Assembly (NCBI RefSeq): GCF_011601275.1
Contig: NZ_JAAOLY010000026.1
Span: 1-60,952, forward strand
Length of the DNA: 60,952 nucleotides
Origin: Janthinobacterium lividum
GTDB lineage: Bacteria > Pseudomonadota > Gammaproteobacteria > Burkholderiales > Burkholderiaceae_D
Reading direction: 5' to 3'
In this document: in pieces, positions 9,000 through 17,565 of the stretch
Layout of the letters: every line of letters begins with the position of its first letter
How positions within the stretch are numbered: the first letter of the stretch is position 1
The notes under the pieces: model-generated
Told to the model about the DNA's origin: nothing
Seen by the model: the letters and a program-made list of their open reading frames with translations, nothing else
The model's database searches: none
Made by a program: the position numbers and the translations under genes

Positions 9000-9743
9000 T
9001 TGGCCTATGTAGAGCAATACCAGGAAGCGTATGGCGCCGGCGAATATGCCGCCGCCAGCGCTTGCGCGGCCGTGCTCAGCGTTGCTGAAGAGCAACAACA
9101 TCTGGTGGCGTACTCCCCGCTGGTGAAACGCATCGTGCGCCAGCTCAATTCGCAGGTGTCGGGCGCCATCGACCGCGACGACATGGAACAGATCGGCCTG
9201 ATGGGGCTGCTCGAAGCCCTGCGCCGCTACGGCGTGCCGGACCAGTCTTTCGGCAGCTATGCCAGCCTGCGCATCCGCGGCGCCATCCTCGATGAACTGC
9301 GGCGCCAGGACTGGCGTCCGCGCGCCGTGCGCCAGGAAAGCCACCGCCTGCGCGACAGCGTGCGCGCCCTGACCCGCCGCCTGGGGCGCGAGCCGCTGGA
9401 CGCGGAAATCATGGCCGCCCTGAAGCTGACGCCGGAAGCCTTCCAGGAATACCAACTGGCGGAAAACGCCGAGCTGATCGCCAGTTTCGACGAAGTGCTG
9501 CAGGAAAGCCTGGGACAGGCCGACAGCGCACCAAGCCCGGAAGAACAATTGATGGTGCGGCGCAGCCTGGAGCAAGCCTTGCGCGCGCTGGACGAACGCG
9601 AGCAGCGCGTGATCCAGATGTATTACGAATTCGAACTGAGCTACAAAGAAATAGCCGCCGTGCTGGACCTGAGCGACGCCCGCGTCTGCCAGCTCAACAA
9701 GACGGCACTGGGCAAGATGAAAGCCATGCTGCAAGACGCATAA
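9000..9743 (+). CDS. fliA: FliA/LafS-type sigma-28 factor
   Basis: Flagellar sigma factor for late genes; 247 residues. Regions 2 (YSPLVKRIVRQLNSQ, then DDMEQIGLMGLLEALRRYG), 3 and 4 (LDEREQRVIQMYYEFELSYKEIAAVLDLSDARVCQLNK) are intact. I chose the TTG at 9000 because GGGAG at 8990-8994 sits five bases upstream; an in-frame GTG at 8988 has no comparable site. A rare TTG start would keep expression low. It lies between fliL and motA, where lafS lies in lateral clusters, and its presumed antagonist flgM is at 11716. Confidence 0.93.
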   Translation: MAYVEQYQEAYGAGEYAAASACAAVLSVAEEQQHLVAYSPLVKRIVRQLNSQVSGAIDRDDMEQIGLMGLLEALRRYGVPDQSFGSYASLRIRGAILDELRRQDWRPRAVRQESHRLRDSVRALTRRLGREPLDAEIMAALKLTPEAFQEYQLAENAELIASFDEVLQESLGQADSAPSPEEQLMVRRSLEQALRALDEREQRVIQMYYEFELSYKEIAAVLDLSDARVCQLNKTALGKMKAMLQDA

Positions 9744-9796
9744 GTTTCACTATCCATCAAATTGACGCAGCACAATGACGCAGAAAGGCAGTTGAC

Positions 9797-10711
9797 ATGG
9801 TAATTATCGGTATCTTAATCGTGATGGGGTGTGTATTCGGAGGTTTCGCCCTGATGGGCGGCACCGTCCACGCGATCTGGCAACCGGTCGAGCTGATCAT
9901 CATCATCGGCGCCGCCGTCGGCGCCCTGGTGCTGGGCAACCCCAAGCATGTACTTGGGGAAATGCTGCATCAGATGCGCAAGATCGTCACGCACAAGAAG
10001 CAAGGCTCGGAATTCCAGCGCCAGTTGCTGCTGCTGATGTATGAACTGCTGCAAACGGCCGCCGGCGGCCTGAAGGCGCTCGACGCCCACGTCGAGGCGC
10101 CGCGCGAAAGCGCCCTGTTCCAGCGCTATCCGCTGGTGCTGGAAGAGCCGAAGCTGCTGGCCTTCATCGTCGACAACTTCCGTTTGATGGCGATGGGCAA
10201 GATCAACGCGCATGAACTCGAAGGCGTGCTGGAGCAGGAACTGGAAGCCATCCACGACGAATTGCTGCAACCGTCGAAATCCTTGCACAAGATCGCCGAA
10301 GCCATGCCCGGCTTCGGTATTCTGGCCGCCGTGCTCGGCATCGTGATGGCCATGAATTCCGTGGCCGACGGCGCCGATGCGGCGGAAATTTCGGAAAAAG
10401 TGGGCGCTGCCATGGTCGGCACCTTCATCGGCATCTTCTTCTGCTACGGCGTGCTCGATCCGATGTGCAACATGATGAAGCAGTTGGTGGGCGAGGAAGG
10501 CTCGACCATGGAATGCGTGAAGGTCGTGCTGGTCACGCACGTGGCGGGCAAGCCGCCGCTGCTGGCCATCGATGCGGGCCGCCGTCTGGTGCAGCTGAAC
10601 ATCAAGCCGAGCTTCGCCCAGCTGGAAAGCTGGATCAATGCGCTGGAAGATGGCGGCGCCGAACAAGAGCAAGGCCAAGGCCGGGGAGGCCGCCGTGCTA
10701 AAGCCGCATGA
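9797..10711 (+). CDS. motA: MotA/LafT-type stator protein
   Basis: Stator subunit of the ion-driven motor; 304 residues with four membrane helices. The pair near residues 1-50 (VIIGILIVMGCVFGGFALM; LIIIIGAAVGALVLG) and the pair near 170-220 (FGILAAVLGIVMAM; GAAMVGTFIGIFFCYGVL) flank a cytoplasmic loop with LDAHVEAPRESALFQRYP. The ribosome site AAAGG precedes the ATG. motB starts within its last 17 bases. Being tied to a sigma-28 gene, this stator is probably dedicated to this flagellum. By analogy with LafT it would be proton-driven, which is inference. Confidence 0.95.
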   Translation: MVIIGILIVMGCVFGGFALMGGTVHAIWQPVELIIIIGAAVGALVLGNPKHVLGEMLHQMRKIVTHKKQGSEFQRQLLLLMYELLQTAAGGLKALDAHVEAPRESALFQRYPLVLEEPKLLAFIVDNFRLMAMGKINAHELEGVLEQELEAIHDELLQPSKSLHKIAEAMPGFGILAAVLGIVMAMNSVADGADAAEISEKVGAAMVGTFIGIFFCYGVLDPMCNMMKQLVGEEGSTMECVKVVLVTHVAGKPPLLAIDAGRRLVQLNIKPSFAQLESWINALEDGGAEQEQGQGRGGRRAKAA

Positions 10712-11699
10712 GAAACATGAACAGGCCATCATCAAGCGTGCCGGACGCAAGCATGACGACGATGGCCATGGCGGCGCCTGGAAAGTAGCGTTCGCCGACT
10801 TTTGCCTGGCCCTGCTGTCGCTGTTCCTCGTGCTGTGGCTGATGGCCGCGCGCGAGCAGCAGGCGATGAAGGAAATCATGATGGATGCGTCGGCCAGCAG
10901 CCGCCAGGGCGAAGGCCAGGGCGTCATGCCGGAACAGAGCGGCGGTCCGCGTGGCAGCCTCATCGAGCGCTTCCCCATGCCCCGCAAGGGCTCGGGCGAC
11001 ACGCGCACGGAAGGCAAGCAGACGCAGGAAGGCAAGGCCGGCGCCGCGCCGCAAAACCAGACCAAGGTCAGCTACCAGTCGCCGGAAGACTTGCTGTCGC
11101 TGTCGCGCGCGCTCGACAAGCTCAGCGATGAAGCGGGACTGAAGAGCAACCTGCAATCCGTGATCACGCCGTACGGCTTGCGCGTCATGTTGCATGATAC
11201 GGACAAGCAAGGCATGTTCGTGCGCGGCAGCGCCGTACCGACGGACCGTTTCCGCAAGCTGCTGCGCCAGATGGGTCCTGTGTTTGCGCAAATGGAAAAC
11301 CAGATGCTGATCGTCGGCCACACGGACTCGATGCAATACGCCAATACCGGCTATGAAGGCTTTTCGAACTGGACCCTGTCGGCCAACCGCGCCATGTCGG
11401 CGCGCGCGCAATTGCTGATCGGCAGCATGAGTCCGGACAGCGTGCTGCAAGTGGTGGGCATGGCCGACCGCGCGCCGCTGGACGTAAAAAATGCCAGCGC
11501 CGGCATCAACCGCCGCATCGAACTGTTAATATTGACGCGTGGCCAGGCCGACAGTATCGCCGCCATGTTCGGCATGGCCGGGCAAAAGCCGCAAGGCGAC
11601 GAGCTGCAAGTGGGTGAACCGGACTCCGGTACCCTGCAACGCCTGCGCGATAAACTGGGCCTGCCCGCAAAGAAAGATCGGGACGAGCATGCAAATTAA
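10695..11699 (+). CDS. motB: MotB/LafU-type stator protein
   Basis: Peptidoglycan-anchored stator partner of MotA; 334 residues. The start is GTG at 10695, supported by GGGGAGG at 10683-10689; in-frame ATGs further upstream lie deep in motA. A short charged cytoplasmic tail (to about residue 32) leads into the single membrane helix VAFADFCLALLSLFLVLWLM, which holds the conserved Asp that carries the ion. The C-terminal OmpA-like domain has MLIVGHTDSMQY and LSANRAMSARAQLL. It overlaps motA by 17 bases. Confidence 0.95.
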   Translation: MLKPHEKHEQAIIKRAGRKHDDDGHGGAWKVAFADFCLALLSLFLVLWLMAAREQQAMKEIMMDASASSRQGEGQGVMPEQSGGPRGSLIERFPMPRKGSGDTRTEGKQTQEGKAGAAPQNQTKVSYQSPEDLLSLSRALDKLSDEAGLKSNLQSVITPYGLRVMLHDTDKQGMFVRGSAVPTDRFRKLLRQMGPVFAQMENQMLIVGHTDSMQYANTGYEGFSNWTLSANRAMSARAQLLIGSMSPDSVLQVVGMADRAPLDVKNASAGINRRIELLILTRGQADSIAAMFGMAGQKPQGDELQVGEPDSGTLQRLRDKLGLPAKKDRDEHAN

Positions 11700-11715
11700 G
11701 GGCAAGGGACAACGT

Positions 11716-12006
11716 ATGAAAATCTCCTCCGGCAATACCGGTGCTGCCGTGCGCAGCAGCGCCGTCGCGCCTGCCGAGGCGATCGCCGAGAACGCCGGCG
11801 CCTCGGGCGCCATGGGTGGCTCGTCGGCCGGGGCGGAACTGCAATCGGCCGTGCTGCAACCGGCCATGGCCGCCCTGCGCGCCATGCCCGAGATCGACCA
11901 CGAGCGCGTGGCCATGCTGCGCGATGCGCTGGCCAAGGGCGAATTGCCGTTCGATCCATCGAAGCTGGCGGGCTTGATCCAGCGTTTCCACGGCGGCGAA
12001 TCGTGA
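11716..12006 (+). CDS. flgM: FlgM-like anti-sigma-28 factor
   Basis: Small protein (96 residues) expected to bind FliA and be exported once the hook is finished. The C-terminal half carries the conserved pattern IDHERVAMLRDALAKGELPFDP, typical of FlgM. The N-terminal half is Ala/Gly/Ser-rich and probably disordered. I chose the ATG at 11716 (AAGGG upstream); an in-frame ATG at 11689 lies within motB. flgM next to flgN and within reach of fliA makes a complete local checkpoint. Confidence 0.88.
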   Translation: MKISSGNTGAAVRSSAVAPAEAIAENAGASGAMGGSSAGAELQSAVLQPAMAALRAMPEIDHERVAMLRDALAKGELPFDPSKLAGLIQRFHGGES

Positions 12007-12443
12007 CCGCGCCACGCAAGGGCATCACGCGCCAGGAAGCCGTGCGCCGCGTGCTGCAAGGCATGGCGGACGACCGTGCCGGCTATGCCGCCCTGCAAAC
12101 CTTATTGGAAGAGCAATTCCAGGCCACCCTGCACCACCAGAGCGCCCGGCTGACCGCGCTGGCCGACCAGGTGGTCGCCGCCGTCGAACCGCTCGATGCG
12201 CGCCGCCGGCAACGGGTCAGCCTCGTCACTGCCCTGCTGGGCCCGCAAGGCGATATGGCGCAATTGTTTGCACTGTTGCAAGAAGGCGCGCGTACGACCG
12301 CCCAGCGCGACTGGACCGCGCTGGAACAGATGGTACTCGAATGCAAGCGCCTGAATACCCGCAACAGCGATTTATTAACAGAGCAGTACAGCATCATGCA
12401 GCGCGTGCTGCATGGCGAGGAAGATACGTATGCGCCAGGCTGA
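12003..12443 (+). CDS. flgN: FlgN-like chaperone for hook-associated proteins
   Basis: Helical chaperone for FlgK and FlgL; 146 residues. The start is GTG overlapping the flgM stop (GTGA). The sequence is helical throughout (YAALQTLLEEQFQATLHHQ; WTALEQMVLECKRLNTRNSDLL), and the C-terminal LNTRNSDLL segment resembles the FlgN pattern that binds the hook-associated proteins. Its end overlaps the following muramidase gene by 14 bases. Low sequence conservation keeps this partly a positional call. Confidence 0.82.
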   Translation: MTAPRKGITRQEAVRRVLQGMADDRAGYAALQTLLEEQFQATLHHQSARLTALADQVVAAVEPLDARRRQRVSLVTALLGPQGDMAQLFALLQEGARTTAQRDWTALEQMVLECKRLNTRNSDLLTEQYSIMQRVLHGEEDTYAPG

Positions 12444-13182
12444 TTTCCTGACCACCCGCGCCACGGCGGCGACCCCATCGACGGCGGCCACATCGGCCGT
12501 GCAGAGCAATATGCGCGCGACCGATGCCACCAGCTCCAACGGCAGCTTCAGCAGCGTATTCCGGCAGGTGCAGGGCGAAGTGGTCCGCTTCATCGAACAG
12601 GGCGGCGGCAGCGCCACCAGCCTGAGTCCGCAAGGACGCGCCTACCTGGAGCAGAGCCAGCCCGTGAATGTGCTGGGCAGCATCAACCAGGGCGGAGAAA
12701 TCGGCGAAACGCAGCAGCAATTCCTCGCCTCGATCAAGCCGTGGACGCAAGAAACGGGTACCCGCCTGGGCGTGGCGCCGGAAATCGTCGCCGCCCACGC
12801 GGCGCTGGAATCGGGCTGGGGCCAGCGTCCGCTGCGCCAGGGCACGGGCGCGGACACGAATAATCTGTTCGGCATCAAGGCCGGCGGGAAATGGCAGGGC
12901 GACGTGGCCAGCAACGTCACCACCGAATACGAAGCGGGCAGTGGCACGGCCCTGAAGAAAACCGAGCGCTTCCGCAGCTACCCGGACCAGGCCAGCGCCT
13001 TCCGCGACTATGCGCAAGTCTTGCTCGACAACCCGCGCTACCGCGCCGCCCTGAACACGGGCGCCGATGCGGGCGCCTTCGCGCAGGGTTTGGCGCGTGG
13101 CGGCTATGCCACCGATCCCAACTACGCCGCCAAGCTGACGCAGCTGGCGACGCGTCTGCAGCGCACGGCCGCCGCGGACTGA
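12430..13182 (+). CDS. Stand-alone flagellar muramidase (FlgJ C-terminal domain equivalent)
   Basis: Glucosaminidase-family peptidoglycan hydrolase of 250 residues that probably opens the wall for the rod. After a 90-residue Ser/Thr-rich leader comes the enzyme domain (about 98-245): FLASIKPWTQETGTRLGV, the catalytic Glu127 in AALESGWG, then TNNLFGIKAGGKW and an RFRSYPDQASAFRDYAQ tail. In enterobacterial FlgJ this domain is fused to the rod-cap domain; here the rod part is a separate 130-residue protein at 20150. No signal peptide is visible, so export by the flagellar apparatus is likely. It ends 6 bases from the convergent flgA stop. Confidence 0.9.
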   Translation: MRQADFLTTRATAATPSTAATSAVQSNMRATDATSSNGSFSSVFRQVQGEVVRFIEQGGGSATSLSPQGRAYLEQSQPVNVLGSINQGGEIGETQQQFLASIKPWTQETGTRLGVAPEIVAAHAALESGWGQRPLRQGTGADTNNLFGIKAGGKWQGDVASNVTTEYEAGSGTALKKTERFRSYPDQASAFRDYAQVLLDNPRYRAALNTGADAGAFAQGLARGGYATDPNYAAKLTQLATRLQRTAAAD

Positions 13183-13188
13183 TCTTCC

Positions 13189-13950
13189 TTAACGGCCGGC
13201 AATATCGGCCGGTTCCACCACGCCCGCATCGACCACTCTGGCACGTATCACCGTGCCGCTGGTGGCGTTGCGCACGCGGATCACCTCGCCCAGCGCGCCC
13301 GGGTCCATCGCTTCGCCGGCCATGCTCACCTCCACCTGTTCCTTGCGCGCCACGATATTGACGGCACTGCCCCGCTTGACCAGCACGGGCGACGCCAGTT
13401 GTCCTTGCCGCAACACTTCGCCGGCACGCAAGCTGCGCCGGCTCGACAGGCCAACGGCGCCGGACAAGGCGGAAATACTGTCCGGCACCATCGTCACGTC
13501 GCGCCGCGCCAACGTCACGTCGCCCGATTGCAGCGGCGTATTGGCCGTCACGGGCACGCTGGTGACGGCCACCTGGGCCGTGATGCCGCCGCGCGCCAGC
13601 ATTTCGTAACGCCATCCGTTGCTTCCAGGACACACCGCGACAAAGCGCATGCGCTGCGCCGAGCGGCTGTCCGCCGTTTCCAGCGCGACGGGCGCCGCGC
13701 ACGCGGGCACGGGGCGCGCGCTTTTCACGACGGTCACTTGAAACTGCGGTTCCAGCAATCCCGCCGAGGCTGCCTGCTGCGCCAGCTGCTCGCGCGCCAA
13801 CTGTTCCACACGTGAAAATATATTGTCGGCTGGCAATTCTGCGCGACCTGCACTACTATATAGGCTGGCCAATAAAAAGATGCCTGGAAGCAGTATTTGA
13901 CGACATTGCGCCTTGTTCCACATCACGGAATAGTTCTCAAAGTAAATCAT
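13189..13950 (-). CDS. flgA: FlgA, P-ring assembly chaperone
   Basis: Periplasmic chaperone for FlgI; 253 residues, exported by Sec. A signal peptide is visible (QCRQILLPGIFLLASLY, cleavage near AGRA). The C-terminal SAF/AFP-like domain includes TLARRDVTMVP, RRSLRAGEVLRQGQLA and the closing IRVRNATSGTVIRARVVDAGVV, characteristic of FlgA. AAGG lies about seven bases upstream of the ATG at 13950; an ATG at 13923 is an alternative. It is transcribed away from flgB across a 140-base divergent region. Confidence 0.93.
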   Translation of the reverse strand: MIYFENYSVMWNKAQCRQILLPGIFLLASLYSSAGRAELPADNIFSRVEQLAREQLAQQAASAGLLEPQFQVTVVKSARPVPACAAPVALETADSRSAQRMRFVAVCPGSNGWRYEMLARGGITAQVAVTSVPVTANTPLQSGDVTLARRDVTMVPDSISALSGAVGLSSRRSLRAGEVLRQGQLASPVLVKRGSAVNIVARKEQVEVSMAGEAMDPGALGEVIRVRNATSGTVIRARVVDAGVVEPADIAGR

Positions 13951-14090
13951 TGCTAACCTTAATCAAAGATACTGAAGCGGCATGACCTTACCATGCGTCA
14001 ACATGACCAGGCTGGGATTTTACCTCTGCACCAACTATTTTCTGGCCCGAACCGCAAAAAGCACGATCGAATTCAATACAAAGGATGACC
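13951..14090. promoter_or_regulatory. Divergent flgA / flgB control region
   Basis: A 140-base gap between the oppositely oriented flgA and flgB genes must carry both promoters. It is more AT-rich than its flanks. AAGGA at 14081-14085 is the ribosome site that fixes the flgB start at 14091. GG/GC pairs with near sigma-54 geometry occur, but their spacing (8 or 11 bases instead of 10) is wrong, and no sigma-28 element stands out. Confidence 0.5.
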
Positions 14091-14453
14091 ATGGGGATTA
14101 ATTTCAAGGATGCGCTGGGCGTGCACGCCGATGCACTCGCGCTGCGTGCCGACCGTACCCGCGTGTTGGCGGCCAACATCGCCAATGAAAACACGCCCGG
14201 CTTCCAGGCCATGGACATGGATTTCGGCAGCGCCCTGCAGCAGTTGCAGGATAACGAAGCGGGCCTGCTGTCGACCGATGACGATGCCAGCGCCCTGTAC
14301 CGCGTGCCCTACCACCCCAGCCGCGACGGCAATACCGTTGAAATCGGCGTCGAGCAGGCGGCGTTCTCGCAGAATGCCACCGACTTCCAGACCAGCCTCA
14401 CTTTCGTCAACATGAAACTGAAGGGTCTGTCCAAGGCCATTTCCGGACAATAA
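14091..14453 (+). CDS. flgB: FlgB, proximal rod protein
   Basis: Rod subunit next to the MS ring; 120 residues. The N-terminal rod signature is clear: ALRADRTRVLAANIANENTPGFQAMDMDF. The C-terminal helix is MKLKGLSKAISGQ. The ATG at 14091 is preferred over that at 14085 because AAGGA lies at the right distance only from the former. It is first gene of the flgB-L run. Confidence 0.95.
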   Translation: MGINFKDALGVHADALALRADRTRVLAANIANENTPGFQAMDMDFGSALQQLQDNEAGLLSTDDDASALYRVPYHPSRDGNTVEIGVEQAAFSQNATDFQTSLTFVNMKLKGLSKAISGQ

Positions 14454-14461
14454 GGATCAGC

Positions 14462-14878
14462 ATGAGCTTCCAGGATATTTCCAAGATCGCCGGTTCGGCG
14501 ATGGCGGCGCAAACCGTGCGCCTCAATACCATCGCCAGCAACCTGGCCAATGCCGATTCCGTTGCCGGTTCCGAAGGCGAAACCTATCGCGCGCGCAAAC
14601 CCGTGTTTGCGGCCGTGATGGATGGCCCCGGCGCCAGCGGCGCGGGCGGGCGCGTACAGGTGCTCGACGTGGTGCAAAGCGACGAGCCGCTGCGCAAGGT
14701 GTACGAACCGGGCCACCCGATGGCCAATGCCGATGGCATGGTGTTCTATCCCAACGTCAATCAGGTTGCCGAGATGACCGACATGATGTCGGCCTCGCGC
14801 GCCTTTGAAACCAATGTCGAAGTTCTGGGCCGCATCAAGTCGATGCAGCAATCGCTCCTCAAATTAGGTGAAGCATAA
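14462..14878 (+). CDS. flgC: FlgC, proximal rod protein
   Basis: Rod subunit stacked on FlgB; 138 residues. It has the axial N-terminal motif VRLNTIASNLANADSVAGSEG, the FlgC-type YRARKPVF, then VLDVVQSDEPLRKVYEPGHP and the C-terminal axial helix MTDMMSASRAFETNVEV. It starts 8 bases after the flgB stop and ends 3 bases before flgD. Confidence 0.96.
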   Translation: MSFQDISKIAGSAMAAQTVRLNTIASNLANADSVAGSEGETYRARKPVFAAVMDGPGASGAGGRVQVLDVVQSDEPLRKVYEPGHPMANADGMVFYPNVNQVAEMTDMMSASRAFETNVEVLGRIKSMQQSLLKLGEA

Positions 14879-14881
14879 TCC

Positions 14882-15541
14882 ATGGAAACCAATCTCTTTA
14901 CAAATAACACCAGCGGCAGCAACAGTAACAGCAACGGCAATGCCGTCAAGTCGCAAAGCAATGCCACCCAGGACATGTTCACCAAATTGCTGGTCGCCCA
15001 GATCAAGAACCAGGATCCGCTCGCGCCGACCGACCCGAGCCAGTTCGTCAATCAATTGACGCAGCAGGCGCAGACGGAAGCGATGCAGAACCTGGCGTCG
15101 CTGACCAGCGCCAATGCCAGCGTGCTGCAATCGATGCAGGTGCTGGCCCTGGGCGCGCAAGTGGGTTCCGAAGTGATGGTCAACAGCGAAACGGTGCAGC
15201 TCGACAAGAGCAAGGTCAGCGGCAGTATCGCGCTGGCGGCCAGCACCACCAAGACCACGGTGACCCTGAAAGGCCTGGACGACAAGGAATACAAGATCGA
15301 GCTGGGGCCCCAAGGTGCAGGCACCGTGCCGTTCGCCATCGATCCAGCGGCCCTGGGCTTGCCTGCCGGTACCTACAGCATAAAGGTCAGCACCAGCGGC
15401 GCCGAAAAACCGACGGTCGACATCGCAGGCAAGCTCAACAGCGTACGCCTGTCGTCCGGCGGCAGCATGATCCTGAGCGTGTCGAACCTGGGCGAAGTCA
15501 ACCCTGGCGCGATCACCGGTTTTAACGGCAAGACGGCCTGA
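14882..15541 (+). CDS. flgD: FlgD, hook cap / scaffolding protein
   Basis: Temporary cap needed for hook polymerisation; 219 residues. The N-terminal export and capping region contains the family hallmark QDMFTKLLVAQIKNQDPLAP followed by DPSQFVNQLTQQAQ. The C-terminal part carries the Ig-like/tudor-like cap domain. A Ser/Asn-rich N-terminus (residues 6-25) is the only unusual stretch. Confidence 0.95.
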   Translation: METNLFTNNTSGSNSNSNGNAVKSQSNATQDMFTKLLVAQIKNQDPLAPTDPSQFVNQLTQQAQTEAMQNLASLTSANASVLQSMQVLALGAQVGSEVMVNSETVQLDKSKVSGSIALAASTTKTTVTLKGLDDKEYKIELGPQGAGTVPFAIDPAALGLPAGTYSIKVSTSGAEKPTVDIAGKLNSVRLSSGGSMILSVSNLGEVNPGAITGFNGKTA

Positions 15542-15599
15542 TCCGCCCTTCCCTTCGTTTCCAGCACACTAATCTCGTCCTTCACTAAAGGAAGTCAAC

Positions 15600-16778
15600 A
15601 TGAGTTTCGACATCGCCCTGTCCGGTATCCAGTCCATCAACCAGCAGTTGAACAGCACCAGTAACAATATCGCCAATGCCAGCACCTACGGCTTCAAGAG
15701 CAGCCGCGCCAACTTTTCCGCCATGTACGCCGGTTCGCGCGCGACAGGCACGGAAATCGGCTCGCTGACGCAAAGCATGTCGCTCAATGGCGGCGTACTG
15801 AACACGGGCCGCGCGCTCGACGCGGCCATCGACGGCCGCGGCTACTTCGTCTCGCGCGATGCGCAAAACACCATGAGCTACAGCCGGGTCGGCATTTTCT
15901 CGGCCAGCAACAGTGGCTACCTGGTCGATTCGAACGGCAAGATGGTGCAAGGCTATGCCGCGATCAAGGGCAGCACCACCCTGGGCACCATGGGCGACAT
16001 GCAGATTCCGACGGGCCAGATTCCCGCCGTGGCGACGACCAAGCTCGCGTATGCCGCCAATATGTCGTCCGAATGGACCATCAAGGCTGTGCCCTTCAAC
16101 AAGACCAATGAACTGAGCTACAACAGCGGCAAGTCCTCGATCGTCTACGATTCGCTGGGTGCGAAGCACTCGCTGGGCCAGTACTTCGTCAAGACGGCGA
16201 CGGGCGTGGACGTCCACTACACCTTCGACAACGCCGATGTGACACCGGTGACGAGCATGACGTTCGACACATCGGGCAAGCTGGTGACCGGCACGTCCGC
16301 CGCGCCAGTGCTGCCGACGCCGGCTGGCGCGGCGCCGTTGTCCGTCGCCATCGACTACACGGGCACCACCCAGTTCGCCGGCGAAGCGACGACCTCGACC
16401 GACCGCGCCGACGGCTATGCCTCGGGCACCTACATGGGCGTGGAACTGGCCGAGGACGGTTCCGTCGTGGCGAAATACACGAACGGCCAAAAGCAGAGCA
16501 TTGGGGTGATCGCCCTGGCCACCTTCCCCGACGAAGGCGCGCTGACTGCCGTCAACGATACCAGCTGGGTCACCTCGACCACTTCCGGCACCGCCATGTA
16601 TGACCGCCCGGGCGTCGGCATGACCGGCAAACTGGTGACGAGCTCGCTGGAACAGTCGAACGTCGACATCACCTCCGAACTGGTGGGCCTGATGACGTCG
16701 CAGCGTAATTACCAGGCCAACTCGAAGGTCATCTCGACCGAGAACGCCATGCTGCAATCGCTGATGCAAGCGCTGTAA
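15600..16778 (+). CDS. flgE: FlgE, hook protein
   Basis: Main subunit of the flexible hook; 392 residues. The N-terminal axial motif reads LNSTSNNIANASTYGFKSSR and the C-terminal axial helix ELVGLMTSQRNYQANSKVIS, both typical. The central D1/D2 domains (about 80-340) include AGAAPLSVAIDYTG, similar to FlgE D2. Family length is about 400. It is preceded by a 58-base spacer with AAAGGAAG as ribosome site. Confidence 0.96.
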   Translation: MSFDIALSGIQSINQQLNSTSNNIANASTYGFKSSRANFSAMYAGSRATGTEIGSLTQSMSLNGGVLNTGRALDAAIDGRGYFVSRDAQNTMSYSRVGIFSASNSGYLVDSNGKMVQGYAAIKGSTTLGTMGDMQIPTGQIPAVATTKLAYAANMSSEWTIKAVPFNKTNELSYNSGKSSIVYDSLGAKHSLGQYFVKTATGVDVHYTFDNADVTPVTSMTFDTSGKLVTGTSAAPVLPTPAGAAPLSVAIDYTGTTQFAGEATTSTDRADGYASGTYMGVELAEDGSVVAKYTNGQKQSIGVIALATFPDEGALTAVNDTSWVTSTTSGTAMYDRPGVGMTGKLVTSSLEQSNVDITSELVGLMTSQRNYQANSKVISTENAMLQSLMQAL

Positions 16779-16804
16779 TCCACGATACGCAAAGGTAAAG
16801 AGCA

Positions 16805-17533
16805 ATGGATGCGCTGATTTATACCGCCATGAGCGGGGCCGACCGAGCCCTGCGGGCACAGCAGGTACACGCCAACAACCTGGCCAATATCGAGACGGGC
16901 GGCTTTCGCGCCAATCTGGAAGTGTCCACTGCCCAGCCGCTGCAAAACGGCTATGGCTACGACGACCGCCACATGACGCAGACGCAGTCGAGCGCCGTCG
17001 GCACGCGCACGGGCGCCATCAAGGAAACGGGACGCGAGCTCGACGTGGCCGTGACGGGCCCCGGCTTTCTCGCGGTGCAATGGCAAAACGGCGAAGCCTA
17101 CACGCGCGCCGGCGCCATGGACCTCGATGAAACGGGCGCGCTGACCATCAACGGCCGGCCCGTGCTGGGCGAAGGCGGCCCCATCACGATTCCCGAGCAC
17201 ACCAGCCTGTCGATCGGCGCCGATGGCACGATTTCCATCCAGGTGCCGGGGACGGCGCAAATGCAGACCGTCGACAAGCTCAAGCTGGTCAACGCGGAAG
17301 CGGGCGAGCTGACGAAGAACGAGGCAGGTCTGATTGTGGCGCGCAGCGGCGAAGACTTGCAGGCCGACCCGGCGGTGCGCCTGCGCGACCGCCACCTGGA
17401 AGGCAGCAACGTCTCGGCCGTCGAGGAAATGGTCGCCACCATGAGCCTGAACCGCAGTTTCGAGATGCAGATGAAAATTTTCAAGGCCAGCGACGCGATG
17501 ACTGAGTCCGGCAACCGCCTGCTGGGCGCCTAA
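16805..17533 (+). CDS. flgF: FlgF, proximal rod protein
   Basis: Rod subunit between FlgC and FlgG; 242 residues. The N-terminus is MDALIYTAMSGADRALRAQQ with HANNLANIETGGFRA. The C-terminus is EGSNVSAVEEMVATMSLNRS, as in the FlgF/FlgG family. The pairing with flgG directly downstream and the shorter length than FlgG-type hook homologues support FlgF. Confidence 0.95.
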   Translation: MDALIYTAMSGADRALRAQQVHANNLANIETGGFRANLEVSTAQPLQNGYGYDDRHMTQTQSSAVGTRTGAIKETGRELDVAVTGPGFLAVQWQNGEAYTRAGAMDLDETGALTINGRPVLGEGGPITIPEHTSLSIGADGTISIQVPGTAQMQTVDKLKLVNAEAGELTKNEAGLIVARSGEDLQADPAVRLRDRHLEGSNVSAVEEMVATMSLNRSFEMQMKIFKASDAMTESGNRLLGA

Positions 17534-17565
17534 GCCCAACGCCAACCAATTACCAGGAGCAAACC

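Noticed and set aside
13951..14090. Sigma-54 promoter before flgB
   Set aside because: The GG and GC pairs found are 8 or 11 bases apart instead of 10.
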